A stretch of DNA of 64,000 nucleotides from Cristatella mucedo (GCA_009760855.2 WPIO01000056.1:650001-714000); one strand, 5' to 3'. Numbered from the stretch's first letter, positions 11,905-23,437 are shown. A program made the numbers and translations. Notes: a model not told the origin generated them from the sequence alone.

Positions 11905-12603
11905 TTACTCGTTTTTTTGGCTTCGCACGCTCCGGACGTGCGAGTTGCGAGTCGTCGCCGCATACAAAACACAGCCTTCGCTGCCTTTGCGACGAACGGC
12001 AGTCGCGACTGATGTGCCCTTCCTTTTTGCAGAAAAAGAAAAGCGCTTCCGTGGAGTCGGGCGAGAGCCTTTAGCTCCTAGTGCCTCAGCAGCGGCCGCG
12101 TAGCTCGGCTCCTGACAACTCATAAGCGCTCGAGCCTTCCCAACGACCTCAGACATCGCCATCTTGTCGAGCGCACACGCCTCGAGTAGCTGCTTTCGGG
12201 TGTTCTCTGGAAGCCCGGTGACGAAAGCGCATTTTACCAAGTCATCCTTCGAAGCCGCACTCACCAATCCGGCCAGCCGGGCCAAAATCGATGCGTATAC
12301 GTCCACTGGCTCCCCAGCTTGGAGCCGCCGTGTCGTGAGCTCCTCATAAGCTTTAAATTTATCCGCCGAAAATGCGGCCAGAAGAGCCTCTTTTACGATG
12401 GTATAGCCTTTCTTCGCCTGTCCATTGATGCTTTGGTACACGGCGAACGCTCCGCCGGTTAGAAAAAGGGGCAGGAATTTGTGGCGGTCGGCAGCGACAA
12501 TACCTTGAATCTCTGCCACCAGATCAAACTTTTCAACCCAGCCCGCAAAGTCTTCACTGCCGTCGAATTGAGTGACGATATGGCTGAACTTTACGTTCTC
12601 CAT
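11905..12603 (-). pseudogene. Gag-like capsid region of the LTR element, frame-broken
   Basis: Starts at an ATG at 12601-12603, only 16 bases inside the 5' LTR. The first 180 residues (FDGSEDFAGWVEKFDLVAE and a conserved EELTTRRLQAGEPVDVY block) fit the capsid region of Ty3-type Gag. Near 12040 the frame is lost in a TTTTC-type tract. A Cys-His knuckle-like motif (CKKEGHISRDC) then continues in the pol frame and lacks its expected first cysteine. The break may be a slippage mutation; a programmed shift is less likely. Confidence 0.8.
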
Positions 12604-12619
12604 TACTGCCGAAGTAGCT

Positions 12620-12864
12620 TGTAGTCTGAATTATCGTCGCGAACGGCACAGAACACCAGCCGACGAGCAACACCACCAGTTTATTCTCCCTACACACGGA
12701 GCAGGGCGAAGCACGACTCTCCTCGCTCCTCTCGCCCACCGGAGTCCCCCGACTCCCTTGGCAAAACATTCGCTAATCGCACGGCCCGACTGCTTACCAC
12801 ATCGAGTGTCACAGCCCACTCGTACAACGATCAGGGGCAGTGTCATCAATTAAATAAAACCACA
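12620..12864 (-). repeat. 5' LTR (245 bp) of a Ty3/mdg4-type element
   Basis: Partner of the LTR at 8748-8992. Followed on the outer side by aattc at 12865-12869, which matches the flank of the other LTR. Confidence 0.93.
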
Positions 12865-13755
12865 AATTCATAAAGACTATGTGGATGTTACGCAGGAGAG
12901 TTTTGTATAGCGCACTCACAGCCTAAGCTGCTTTCGGTACGCATTCGGTAGCCAACAGACTTCGTCTCACGAAACAAAGAGAAAGTGGGAAGCATAGCAG
13001 AGTCAGGAGAGCAGTTGACATAGTGAGTAGCATAGAAGTAGCAGCTCAGCACCGCTGAAAAGTATGAGCCATAGTCGGCAGTAGGAGAGTAGTTGTCGTT
13101 GCCTAAGAATTGTGGAAGCGGGTTCAGCAGTCTAGGACCTGCAGAGCTAAAGCTCCTGTCGCCAACGGTCTTTAAGCAGAGGAAAGGAACTGCTAATTTA
13201 TTTTCCACACAGGACCTGAGGGCGAAAACAGGCTGAAACTGGTGCAGCAGTTCAGCTAGGTACGAAGGAGCCAAGCTGCGGCGGGCCTTGTGGGTCAGTG
13301 TAAGAACTTTGCTCTGTATCCGTTGATCAACCGGCATCCATCCTAGCTCTTTCAGCAAAGGAGACACGTGCTCAAACCTCTGGGACTTGAAGACTAGCCT
13401 TGCAGCCATACTCATTGCCAGCTGCAGTGGCCTAGTTGCTTTCTTTGGTAGCCCAGCGAAAAGGGAGTTACAATCATCAAGCCGAGACAGAACTAAGGAG
13501 CTAGTTAAATTTGTTGCCAGCCACTGTGGAAGACAGCTCCTAATCTTGAATGGGGATCAGGCGTGATGGCTAGTTGTAGAAGCAGTCTTCTGAATGAAGC
13601 TTTTAAAAAAATTGAGGCAGCCGTCGAAAACGACACCTAAATTTCGAGCACGCGGTGATGGTCGCACAACAGTATCGCCTATTAGAAGAGCAAAGCCTTT
13701 TAATCCAGCCACACGCATATGGTGTCCTATGAGCAGCAGTTCGGTTTGGTGATAC
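12865..13755 (-). mobile_element. LINE family B: reverse transcriptase C-terminus and 3' end
   Basis: The minus frame from 13415 to 12888 reads LGWMPVDQRIQSKVLTLTHK, then LAPSYLAELL and SAGPRLLNPLP, an L2-type reverse transcriptase tail. Upstream frames to about 13750 keep RLDDCNSLFAGLP and an LGVVFDG-like block with frameshifts. The 3' end is completed by 8706-8747, split off by the LTR element. 5' truncated and dead. Its sequence differs clearly from the L2 family at 41-44 kb. Confidence 0.8.
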
Positions 13756-13815
13756 GCTGTGATGGCCGCTGGTCGCTCTTTCGCCGCTACACAAGCGATG
13801 CTATCAATTCAGCTA
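13755..13815 (+). mobile_element. SINE family 1 tail fragment
   Basis: gctctttcgccgctacacaag...gctatcaattcagctaa is the diverged tail of the tRNA-headed SINE. No head is present. Confidence 0.5.
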
Positions 13816-14163
13816 ACTTTTACCTTTTTTAACTTCTTTTCATTTTAAGGTAGGGGGCGCTCTTCTTTGCGACCACGTCGATCCTCCTTCGGCGGGCTGA
13901 CGTACCTGCAATCATCGCTGCTAGTATGGCGGCCTACAAGTCGCTCGTAGCGATTCCCTTAAGGCTCTGGCCTTAGTCGGTATTAGTGGGGCACGACGGC
14001 TGAAACTTTCGCCGCTGCGAGCGTTCACCTCCGCCGAACGCCTCCGAAGAGCGCTTCCGGGGGCGCTTTCGCGGCGCCCTCATAAGCTTGCTGCGCGCCG
14101 CCCTCCGCACCGCGAGGCCGCTGCGAGCGTGCGGGTGCCGCCGAGTCCAAAGCGGCTAGGCCC

Positions 14164-14164
<1 letters not shown>

Positions 14165-14225
<61 letters not shown>
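14165..14225. repeat. (CGG)n triplet repeat, about 20 units
   Basis: Nearly pure CGG in GC-rich sequence. It opens poly-Ala and poly-Pro frames that I reject as genes. Such tracts can form G-quadruplex and hairpin structures. Confidence 0.95.
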
Positions 14226-14227
<2 letters not shown>

Positions 14228-14449
14228 GCAAAGACCGGAAACCCGTGCGTGCGTCGCAGCGCTGCACATTTTCAGTTACGCCCCGTTCGGGCTGGCTCGC
14301 GTTCGAATGTCTCGGAATACCTCGAAACGTCTCGTCGCCGTGCGAGACCCGCTCGTCCCGTCGGCTTCTCGCGTCCCACCGGTCGCAGATTCGCTCGGCC
14401 CGCTCTCTGCCGAAAGCCGTCCGCGCGCGGCGGCGACTGCGGCGGCGAG

Positions 14450-14785
14450 CGCTCTCGGAGCCTCGCTCTCGGAGCCTCGCTCTCGGAGCCTCGCTCTCGG
14501 AGCCTCGCTCTCGGAGCCTCGCTCTCGGAGCCTCGCTCTCGGAGCCTCGCTCTCGGAGCCTCGCTCTCGGAGGGCTCTCGCTCTCGGAGCCTCGCTCTCG
14601 GAGCCTCGCTCTCGGAGCCTCGCTCTCGGAGCCTCGCTCTCGAGCCTCGCTCTCGGAGCCTCGCTCTCGGAGCCTCGCTCTCGGAGCCTCGCTCTCGGAG
14701 CCTCGCTCTCGGAGCCTCGCTCTCGGAGCCTCGCTCTCGGAGCCTCGCTCTCGGAGCCTCGCTCTCGGAGCCTCGCTCTCGGAGA
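14450..14785. repeat. 14-bp minisatellite, about 23 units
   Basis: Unit gcctcgctctcgga, almost invariant, with irregular units near 14570 and 14640. Because 14 is not divisible by three, every frame is open in turn, which creates spurious Arg/Ser/Glu/Ala-rich proteins. It shares the core ctcggagcc with the minisatellite at 59.6-60.1 kb. Confidence 0.95.
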
Positions 14786-14828
14786 CAAACTATCGCATCG
14801 CTTCAGTTCACGTGGGGGTCGCGGAATA

Positions 14829-15100
14829 TAATGTTATGTAATGTACCTCCGTCTGTAAATCTACAATGCCACAAAGACTACGTGGGTGTTACGCAGGAGA
14901 GTTTTGTATAGCGCACTCACAGCCTAAGCTGCTTTCGGTACGCATTCGGTAGACAACAGACTTCGTCTCGCGCAACAAAGAAAAAGTGAAAAGCATAGCA
15001 GAGTCAGGAAAGCAGTTGAAGTAGCGAGCAGCATGGAAGTAGCAGCTCAGGACCGCTGAAAAGGATGAGCCATAGTCGACAGCAGGAGAGTAGTGGCCGC
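14829..15100 (-). mobile_element. LINE family B 3' fragment
   Basis: Matches the 3' end of the copy at 12.87-13.1 kb (ttacgcaggagagttttgta, agctgctttcggtacgcattc and onward). The match stops near 15100, where unrelated GC-rich DNA begins. Confidence 0.8.
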
Positions 15101-15480
15101 CTCGCCGACCGGCGGCAGCCACCCGCCGGTCACCGCGCATCGCCCGCACCGGGCATGGGCTCCCGGCATGGACCGCCGAGCGGCGGAAATGGCCGAGCAG
15201 CAGCGCGTGCCTCGTTCTCGGCTCCTGACCGAATGACAATAAACGGCCGAGCGCATAAAAGTGGGCAATGGCGGCGTACTCCAGCCGGACGAGCCGAAAC
15301 GTCGCGCCTTCGAGAGACGCTCGTCGACTTGCGGCCCACCCGCTTTACTAATATCGGCGTCAAGACGCAACGTTTTCGCTAAATGAAAAGAAGCGCTGAG
15401 CAGAAGCTCAGTACCTACTCACTACCTCAACTGCCCTTCTGACTCGGCTGTGCTTTTCACTTTCTCGTTGTTTCGAGAGA
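15101..15480. other. GC-rich sequence, no gene recognised
   Basis: CpG-rich, single-copy-looking. Nothing identifiable. Confidence 0.4.
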
Positions 15481-15482
15481 TA

Positions 15483-15690
15483 ATGATAATAATACATTTG
15501 TTACATCGCCCTCAGATAAATCGATCTCTTTTTAGGCACTTTACATTTGCTGCGAAGGGAGGTGAAGTCTGTTGGCTAACGTATGCATACCGAAAGCCGC
15601 GTAGGCTGTGTGTGCTATAGAGAACTCTCCTGCGTAACACCCACTTACTCTTTGTGGAGTTATAGACGGAGATACATCACATCACAGTGA
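15483..15690. mobile_element. Two LINE tails back to back
   Basis: 15483-15566 is a minus-strand L2 3' tail (taatgataataata, then gccctcag...ctttacatttgctgc). From 15566 a plus-strand LINE family B 3' end follows (gtctgttggctaacg... to tagacggagatacatcac). Both are short fragments. Confidence 0.7.
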
Positions 15691-15699
15691 ATTTACTCC

Positions 15700-16407
15700 C
15701 TCACTGTCTCGTGCTAATTAACTCACCTCCCATTTTTCAGGTAATGCTAACAACGTTGTGGAAAAACCAGTGCTAAAAAATTACACGGCTTTCGTTTTAT
15801 TGCCAGTTCTTTCAAAAATGGTCTCGTCAGACTTTAGATACGCATTTTCGCATTTTGTTACGACTAATCCCAGCAACTGATTTAAAAATACTTTACGGCT
15901 ATCCTGAATATGAGAAGAGTACCATAATGTGATTCATTTAAGTGTCACGGGAATAAGAGACTCAAATTTCTGATATATAAATTCTGATATATAAATACCC
16001 TCGGTAGGTGCTGCTCTGTATTCTTACCGTCACGGTTGCTTAGAAATGCAATATAAGAGCTCGCAGGCACTTTCCGCGCGACGACGGCATCGCCACCGAG
16101 CGGCGCGTTCGCTCTGCTCTGCTCTGTTCGCTCTGCGCTCGCTCGCGCGAGCGTCGCTCGTGGGGCGTTCGCCGCGTCATTCCGCACGCAGTTCGCCGCC
16201 CCGGCCTCGCCAGGGCGCTCCGACCACGCGCAGCCACGCCCTGGCTGTGCACGAAGCTCGTCGGCTGGCCGGCTGGCTGCTTCTGCGGCGACGGCGGCGG
16301 CGGCGGCGGCTGCTGCTGGGGACGAGACTCGACGAGAGCCGGGACGAGACTCGAGCGGCAGCCGCCGCTGCGCGCAGCCGCCGGCCGCGGAGCGGCTCGG
16401 AGCGACG
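15700..16407. other. 3' flank of CFAP210
   Basis: AT-rich up to about 16050, then GC-rich near the stop codon. On the minus strand an AATAAA lies near 15793, about 600 bases after the stop; it could be the polyadenylation signal of CFAP210, but nothing else supports that. Confidence 0.35.
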
Positions 16408-17204
16408 TCACCAGATGAAGCCGAGCCGCTTGCCGGTCGGCACCTCGCCCTGCACGAGCAGGCGCGTCTCCTCCGTCTTGGCGTTCTTCCACGTGGGCAG
16501 CTGCGAGCCGCGGTCGTCCTTGGCCATGTAGCTCGGCCGTATGCCGCCCTTGCCCTCGAACACGGGGCCCGAGCCGCCGCCGATGCCCTCGCGAGCGGCG
16601 CGCCGCAGCGCCACCACGTTTCGGCCGCCCTGATCGCAGTGCTCGATGACGCGCTGCGCGTACTCCTGGAACTGCTGCTCCTCCATCTTGAGCAGCTCGA
16701 TGTTCTTCAGGTCCTGCGCCAGCTGCACTTCGACCTCTTGCGCCGCCTTCTTCTCGCGCTCGCTCTGCCGATGGAGGAAGAGGCCACGAGGTCACGAGAT
16801 GCAGCCGGGCGGGGGGGGGGGCATCGCGCGAGACGACGCAGCCGTTGCGGGACTCAAACGACCGCAGTCCAGTCAGGTCAGATGGCGAGCAACAGCGAGC
16901 GAGAGCGAACTCGCGCAAAGGATAGGATGAAGCGCCCCGAGAGTCGTGATAGTCGTGGTGGCCGATCGGCGGCTCGCTCCGTCGGCTCGCTACCAGCAAT
17001 AGCGATCTGCCGGCGGAAGTGCAAGCCCTGAAAAATCCGCTCCCGTCGGTCAAAGGAAATAATGATAATAATAATAATGAAATAGGACACCTTTTATAGC
17101 GCCCAAAGAGAACTAAATCTCTTTCCGGGCACTTTACGTAAAGATGGCCGTAATCTCTAGTTTTGGCAGTCGTGGGTTCAACTTCCGAATACGTCGCAGC
17201 GTAT

Positions 17205-17288
<84 letters not shown>

Positions 17289-17419
17289 CTACGTACCTAC
17301 CTATCTCTCTACCTATCTCTGTCTCTCTCATTTTCTCTGCCTCTCTCTCCCTCTCTCTCTCCCTCTCTCTCTCTCCCTCTCTCTCTCTCTCCGTCTGGTG
17401 TGTCTGGTGTCTGGTCTGC

Positions 17420-17454
<35 letters not shown>

Positions 17455-20400
17455 CCCGAGCAAGCCACCGCGCGTCCGCCGCTTAACTACAATCGTCCGC
17501 AGCTCAGCGTCGACCCGCCGCTTTCACGCGAGTCGACGCTATGCAGCGTCAAAGAGCGGAGGGCAATCAGTCGGCGTCAACTTCGATTTGCAGTCCGCGA
17601 CGTCAGCACGCACTCGTCCGTCGCGAGCAGGGTCTCCCCCGAGCCGCCGCCCGAAACTCTTCGCTGCGCGCGCACTCGCTGCCTCGCTAGCCGGGCCTAC
17701 ACCTTTTCGGACGCCGTCTTAAGCAAAGCCTGCCCGGAAGTGCCGACGGCGGGCGCCCTACGAAGGTGCGGAGCGATGCCGGGAGGGATGGACGGGGTGA
17801 AGGAGAAACGGGGGCGGGGGCATTCCGTTGTCGGAGCAACGCTAGCGGATCTAGAGCGAATGAATGGACGTCTGAGCGAGCCGAGCGAGCCGAGCGAGTC
17901 GGCGAGTGGTCCGCGAAACCACTGCTACGCGGCGTGGGCGCAAAGCGGAAGCGCTTCAATAGCGCGGCGCCTCAGACGCCCAGCCTCTCTATGGGCCGGA
18001 GGAGACGGCGGGTGAGAAAGCCCTGCAAAGGTCCGAGGGCGCTGCGCTGCCCGCTGCCGCCGGCTTCGACCCGCCGGCGGGGAGGAGTGCGCGCCCGCCT
18101 CGGGGCCCGCTGCACCGGTAGCCCCCCCCGGGCGGCGACTGCGGCTTACCGCCTGAGCGAGCCGGAACTTGGCCGCCTCCGCGGCCTCCTCCTTCCGGCG
18201 CCGCGCCTTCTCCTTCTCGTTGCTCTGGAAGACGGCGTCGGCCTCGCGCTGGGCGGCGGCGCGCTCCAGGTCCGCCACTCGGTCCGCGGCCGCCTTGCGC
18301 TCCTTCTCACGCATCTGCAGCGGGAGGACACCGGTAGGGGGCGCGGTGCGGTAGGGGACGCGGTGCGGTCACAGCCGCTGTCGCGTCGCCGGCGCGTCGG
18401 TTGTGGGCGCGCCCGCACGCGGCGGCGGCGGCGGCAGTGGCAGTGGCAGTGGCAGTGGACTGAAATCGTGCCGGGCGAATCGGACTCGGTTTGAATGAAA
18501 AATAAAAAGAAGCGCTCTCGTGCGTGCTCTCAAAAGCGTCGACGCACCGACGTTCTCACTCTTTTTACCGTCGTCCCCACCCTTCCTCGACGCGCCGCCG
18601 CCGCCGCCTCGGCGACTACTTCCTCCGACAGGATACGACAGCGGTGGCCGAGCGCCGAGACGCCAAAACAACGAGTCGCAGCAGCAGCAGCGCGAGCGAG
18701 CGGAGGTGAGTGGCCGCTTCCACGAAAGTGGTGACGTCCGGCCTGCGACGTCCTACCTGAGCGCTCCGGTGGCGCCCCGCCTCGGCCATCTCTGCGCGAA
18801 AGCGCTCGGCTTTCTCCGCCTCCTCCTTGGCCCGCTTCTCCTCCGCCTCCTCGAACGCGTTGAGTATGCGCGAGTCCTCGTCGTCCACTTTCTGCTTCAT
18901 CTGAGCGCCCAGTTTCTCGCGGATCCTCTCCAGCCTCTCCTGCTTCTCCCTGCGACGGCGGCGACGGCGGCGACGGCGGCGGTAATGCGACGGCGGCGTT
19001 CTCGCGCGCGCGCTAGCACATTCGCCGCCGCCGCCGCGGCTGGGCGCTCGCTCGCTCGCGAACCTGTGCAGCTGCTGCTCCTTCTCGATGCGCAGCTTGA
19101 CCATCTTCTTCTTGGCCTCGGCGAACACGCGGCACTCCTCGTCCTCCTCGTCCAGCTGCTGCCGCTCGATCTCCTGCAGCTTTCTCCTGTGGCCCCGCAG
19201 CGCCGCCGCCGCCGAAGAGACGGAGGTCAGCGCTCGCTCCGCGCCGCGCGCGCCGCGCGCCGCTCCGCGGCGAAGCCCCATTCAGCAGCAGCCGACGGCC
19301 GGCGCGCCACGATCCCCAGCAAGGCGGCGACGCGGCGTTGGGCGGCGGCGGCGGCGAGAGCAGCCTGCCTAAACCGGCGCTGCCGACGCGCTCGAGCTCG
19401 AAAAACTGCGGCGGCGGCGGCGTGCGCACGGAGGGGAAGATGGCGGCGGCTCTCTTGTTTTGTTATGCCGGCAGCGGCGGCGGTGGGCACGTCGATGGGG
19501 GCGTCGATCGCGGCGGCGGCGGCGGCGGCGGCGGCGGCTTCGATACGAACGTTGTCTACGGTGGCGGTGGAGACGACGGAGGTAAAAGCGAATAAAATAC
19601 TAGCTGATTTAACAGCCTCCTTTGCATAGTGGCAGAAGAACTTTAAAGGCTACCGCCACCGCTTCGCGGCGGCGATAGAGGACTAGCCGCGGCAGGATTC
19701 GAAACCACGACCTCGGGAACGAAGTGGCAAAAAGCAACCGCCTTGCCCACTGGGCCATCGCGGCTACGTAGGCGAGTACGGTACGACGATCGGGGCGGGC
19801 GAAGGACGGAGGGCGGAGCGCTCACCGGTCGGCGATCTGCTTTTTGTTGTCATTGGCCAGCTGCAGTTTCTCGTCGAAGCGAATCTGCTCGAGCTGTTGC
19901 TTCTCGACGTCGTACTGGATCGCCAGCTTCTTCAGCTCGTCGCCCTCCAGACGGTCCAGCTGCCGCTCCTCGAGCTGCTCCTTGAGGTGGCCGTGAACCC
20001 TGCGCGCCGCCGCCGCGAACCCTGCGCCGTGAACCGTGCTCGGGGCGCGCCGGCGCGCGCGCCATCATTCGGCCGACGCTCGGTACGACGGACGCCCGGT
20101 AGCGACCTCGAGTTCGAGCTAGCGGCTCGCGCTGCCGCTGCCGCCGCCGCTGCCGGGCTTGTCGCTTTTCACAGCTGCCGCCGCAGCCGCCGCCGTCGGC
20201 GGCTGCGGCGGCAGCGGCTGCTACTTACTGAGCCTTCTGGAACTCGTTGACCTGCAGTCGCCGCTGCTTGCGCTCGAGCGCCTCCTGCTGCTCGCGCTGC
20301 ACGCCCTCCTCATACTCGCGCCGGGCGAGCTCCAAGTACTCCTTGTCTTTCCCCTCGGAGGCCAGCGCCTTGAGCTTGTTGAACTCGACCTGGGCGTCGC

Positions 20401-23400
20401 GCTCCTTGAGCACTTCCGTCAGCGTGAGCGCGCTCTGCAAAAAAAATCGACATGCGGAATCGACAGAAAGCGATCGCATCGGGCGATGGCTCTATTGTCG
20501 AGCGGCAGCTCGAGCAGGCGAGCGAGCCGTCGCCTCCGTCGCCGGTTCGTCGTCGCCGCGCTGACCGGCGACCTGTAGCGACGTCTTTCTGACAGTCGGG
20601 CGGAACTGAAAGGATTTCCCGAACGTCGGTCGCCCATTCCGCCGCAGGGGAGGGGGCGGACAAATCGACCGGAAATCGGCGGCTCGGGGAAACGAATCCG
20701 CGAACTAGGATTCACTCTGCCGCTGCGAAGCGGTGGGCTATTTAAACCCCAGTGTTAGACTAGAAGCAACAAACTTGAGCTCAGCTGGAATTTCAGTGAA
20801 AATTTAACTAAAATAAATCGAAGGACCTCATTTATTTAGCAGCACAAGAGCTTCAACCCACGAGCATGATCACCAAGTGCGAGCACGTGACCCATAGGCT
20901 AAGAACCAATGGCGAAGAGCCCGCTTAGATGAACGACGACAATGTATACAATGTGAACGTTGCTACAACCGCATGTTTACGCGCGGCTAGAATGAGCAAT
21001 CCTTACAAAAAAAAGTTGGTTCATGGCTTCGCGCGATATCTTCGAACGGATTCCGACTTGTGTCAAATCGTAGGCGTGAGCGGCGCAGTGCATGCTGCTG
21101 AATTACCTAAACGATGTTTATGTAATTCATATAATCATTCATTGCCAATTCATAATTGTAATTAATTCATAAATTAATTATAACATGAATAATTATAATA
21201 TTAATAATTAATAATTGTAATTATAATAATGTAATTCATATAATCATTCATTGATATAATCATTCATTTATATAATCATTCATTGCATGCTACTGAATTT
21301 CGAGCAACATTAGCAAAAATTGTATCAGTTATCAGAGTCAAGGTCTAGCGCTGTCACGGTCAGCTTATCGCCAGTGCTCTGCGAAGCTGGAGAATGACGC
21401 GCCTCGAAATCTCGCGCTAATAGTCTCCGAAAATGAGTCGTGGCCATCACTGTGGCTTACAAGACACGTGTCTTAATTGCGGAACTGCGCCGAATATGGC
21501 GGGGTTATAGGCTAGATTGTGCCTCTAGCAGACAGCCCCTCTACCGGCCAGCTATTCTGCGAGTGCTTAGTCCAGCCATAGCGACCCTAGCGCTCATCCT
21601 AACGGTGTTTCTCAGTCGGTAAAGTCTGCTATCTGGTCAAATAATTAAAAAAATACGAAATAATAAATAAAGATAAATAAATAATAAATCAATAATAAAT
21701 ATAAAATACGCTCACTCTCTGCGTATCAGTAGTAGGGTGGCAGGGAGATCGCAGCAAAATATTTCGCTGCTATAGGTTAGCTTAAGCACAAGTATGATTA
21801 AATTTTAAATGCATTCGTTTGGGAACGCATCTCACTAAAAAATAAGAAAATGAAAGACGAGTATTCTTTGTCGAAGAAATAATAAGCATAAATTAAATAA
21901 GGGTTGGCTGATTCAGCAGCCTCCTTTGTATAGTGGCCGGAGAGCCTTAACGGCTATCGCCGCCGCTTGCAGTGGAAAATAAAAGATCGTGCACTGCAGT
22001 ACTTAAAGCCTCGACCTGGGCCGTGGAGAGCGCGAGCACCTAACCCCAGGGCTAAGACCCAGGGGCATGCAAACGTCGTAGGACTACGTAGGCGCGGACA
22101 CCACGGTGGGTATTTGCCGCGTAAGTCGCGAAGGTGACTGGCAGACCGACCGATCGCTGGGTCTCTCGCTCGTATCTCCATCCTACTTATCTCTTTGCTA
22201 TAGCGCTTTCCAGACTAAACAGGCGCACGTGCCACGCGAGTTTCAAAGTAGGCGACAGCAGGCACTTTGCGCTTGTGCCGAGGGGGGGCGTGCGCCTGAG
22301 CGCCGCGTCGGCGCTCTGACGATCTCTCGCGCTCGCCACTCGCCGGGCTTAGCACGCATGCGCAGGGCATTCGCGGACGGGGTCGACGGGGTCGAGAGTC
22401 GAATCCGGGTGGTGAACAGTAATGGCTGCGGTGCGCTGTGCGTCCTACGGCAGGAGGCCAACTCTTAACGGTGCGGCGCTGCCGACGGTCTGAGCGGACG
22501 AACTGAAATTAGCCGGAGCGTCGGACTGCAAGCGGCTGCTCCGGCGCCATCGCTTCCGCGACTACAGGCGAGGCGCCGGCCGAGCGTCCGGACAGCGCGC
22601 GACGGACGGCGAAGCGCTCGCGCGTGGCTGACGCCACTCACGTGAAAGTTCTTGACGCGATCCGTCTGGTAGTACTGCTGCGTCTTAGCCTTCTCGATGG
22701 CTTCCTTGCGCTTCTGCGCCTGATACTTGGCCTCTTCGAGGTCGACCTGCTTTCGCTCCTCCTCCTTGGCCGCCTCGCGAAGAGCGCGCGCCTCCAACTT
22801 TCGTCGACGATTTCCCTGCGCAGCAGCCGAACGAGTCACGAGACGACGCCGCAGCGCGCCCGCCGCCAACGGCGGCGACGGGGCCTCACGCGTAGCGCTG
22901 GCGAGCGAAGCCGCCGGAGGCGCTCGGACGGCTCTCGACTGACTCTTTCGCGCACGGTCTTAAGGAGCGGAGAAAAACTTTTCCGCTTAGCGCGAAGCAA
23001 GCGCAGCGGAGACCGGCACGACGAGGACTGGCAGGAATGACATGACGGAAAGCACTGACTCGCTGTCGTGCAGCGGCGGCCCGCAGCGGCGCTGACTGGC
23101 GACGCAGTCGCGCCTGCTGGCGGCCGCCTTCGATGAAGTGCGCGACTCTTTCGGGCGGCCAAGCGTAACGGACGCTGGAGGCTACCTCGAGAGTGTTCGG
23201 CCAGTCCTTAACCATCGATTTTGACGTCTGCTTCAGGTCCTCTTTGGCGCCGCGAATCGCGCCCGTCCTCTCGTCCTCGATCTGCTTCCGGTGCAGCTGC
23301 TGGTTTATTCGATCCCAGTCCTTTCCGCTGAGCACAAGGACATCTCTTATCGAAGAACCGTCGGGAAGAAGGTCGAACCTCTGCTGCTGTGGCGGTGGGC

Positions 23401-23437
23401 TCCCTACGAAGCCAAGCGCGGCCACATCGTTCACCAT
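16408..23437 (-). CDS. CFAP210: CFAP210 (CCDC173), cilia- and flagella-associated protein, complete
   Basis: Coiled-coil protein that in other animals lies inside the doublet microtubules of motile cilia as a microtubule inner protein. I place eight exons: 23437-23186, 22815-22642, 20434-20229, 19999-19826, 19186-19064, 18949-18757, 18314-18150 and 16764-16408. All have GT-AG borders and compatible phases, giving 1644 coding bases (547 aa; the human protein is about 550). The start is the ATG at 23435-23437. Diagnostic blocks in order are SGKDWDRINQQL and MVKDWPNTLE (exon 1), YQAQKRKEAIEKAKTQQYYQ (exon 2), TEVLKERDAQVEFNKLK (exon 3), FAEAKKKMVKLRIEKEQQLH (exon 5), LGAQMKQKVDDED (exon 6), and FQEYAQRVIEHC, AAREGIGGGSGPVFEGKGG, GKRLGFIW (exon 8). 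Most of the rest is charged helix. Introns hold a SINE and (TC)n. Exons 3-8 are strikingly GC-rich. No defect seen. Confidence 0.95.
17057..17140 (-). mobile_element. L2-type 3' tail in the last CFAP210 intron
   Basis: ataatgataataataataatg, then tatagcgcccaaagagaactaaatctctttccgggcactttac: the shared LINE/SINE tail in minus orientation. Confidence 0.65.
17206..17396. repeat. (TC)n microsatellite with degenerate 3' part
   Basis: Pure TC for about 80 bases, then ctacctac, ctatctc and tccctctc variants. A short (TGTC)n(TATC)n tract follows at 17415-17450. Lies in the last intron of CFAP210. Confidence 0.95.
19600..19765 (-). mobile_element. tRNA-derived SINE in CFAP210 intron 4
   Basis: Read on the minus strand: cgatggcccagtgggcaaggcgg (A-box region) then gtggtttcgaatcctgc (B box), body, and the tail tgcaaaggaggctgttaaatcagct. 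Same orientation as the host gene and clear of both splice sites. Confidence 0.8.
21120..21300. repeat. AT-rich patch with an attcatataatcattcatt repeat
   Basis: Several imperfect copies of a 20-25-base unit plus aattaattat words, within CFAP210 intron 2. Much lower GC than its surroundings. Confidence 0.75.
21903..22080 (-). mobile_element. tRNA-derived SINE in CFAP210 intron 2
   Basis: Plus-strand reading starts gttggctgattcagcagcct (inverted tail), then ggctatcgccgccgcttgca, then cctcgacctgggccgtg and ctaaccccagggctaagacc (inverted B- and A-box regions). Orientation matches the gene. Confidence 0.75.

Larger units (their letters stand above)
8748..12864 (-). mobile_element. Ty3/mdg4-type LTR retrotransposon, degraded, full structure
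   Basis: About 4.1 kb, bounded by two 245-bp LTRs and a 5-bp duplication (AATTC). Minus-strand order is gag, protease, reverse transcriptase, RNase H, integrase. Integrase lying after RNase H places it in the Ty3/mdg4 (Metaviridae) lineage and not with Ty1/copia. The gene set resembles CsRn1-like elements of invertebrates, but I cannot prove that. Frame breaks in gag, at least one in-frame stop and several frameshifts in pol show it cannot make its own proteins. Seven LTR differences in 245 bases suggest a moderately old insertion. Confidence 0.92.

Noticed and set aside
14129-14911. Long plus-strand open frame with poly-Ala and Arg/Ser/Glu-rich repeats
   Set aside because: Made wholly of the CGG triplet tract and the 14-bp minisatellite; all frames are open alike.
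18520-19629. 369-codon plus-strand frame
   Set aside because: Lies opposite CFAP210 exons 4-6 and their introns; its composition is the antisense of GC-rich coding DNA.
21120-21300. Origin or matrix-attachment region
   Set aside because: AT-rich patch with simple repeats, but nothing specific supports either function.
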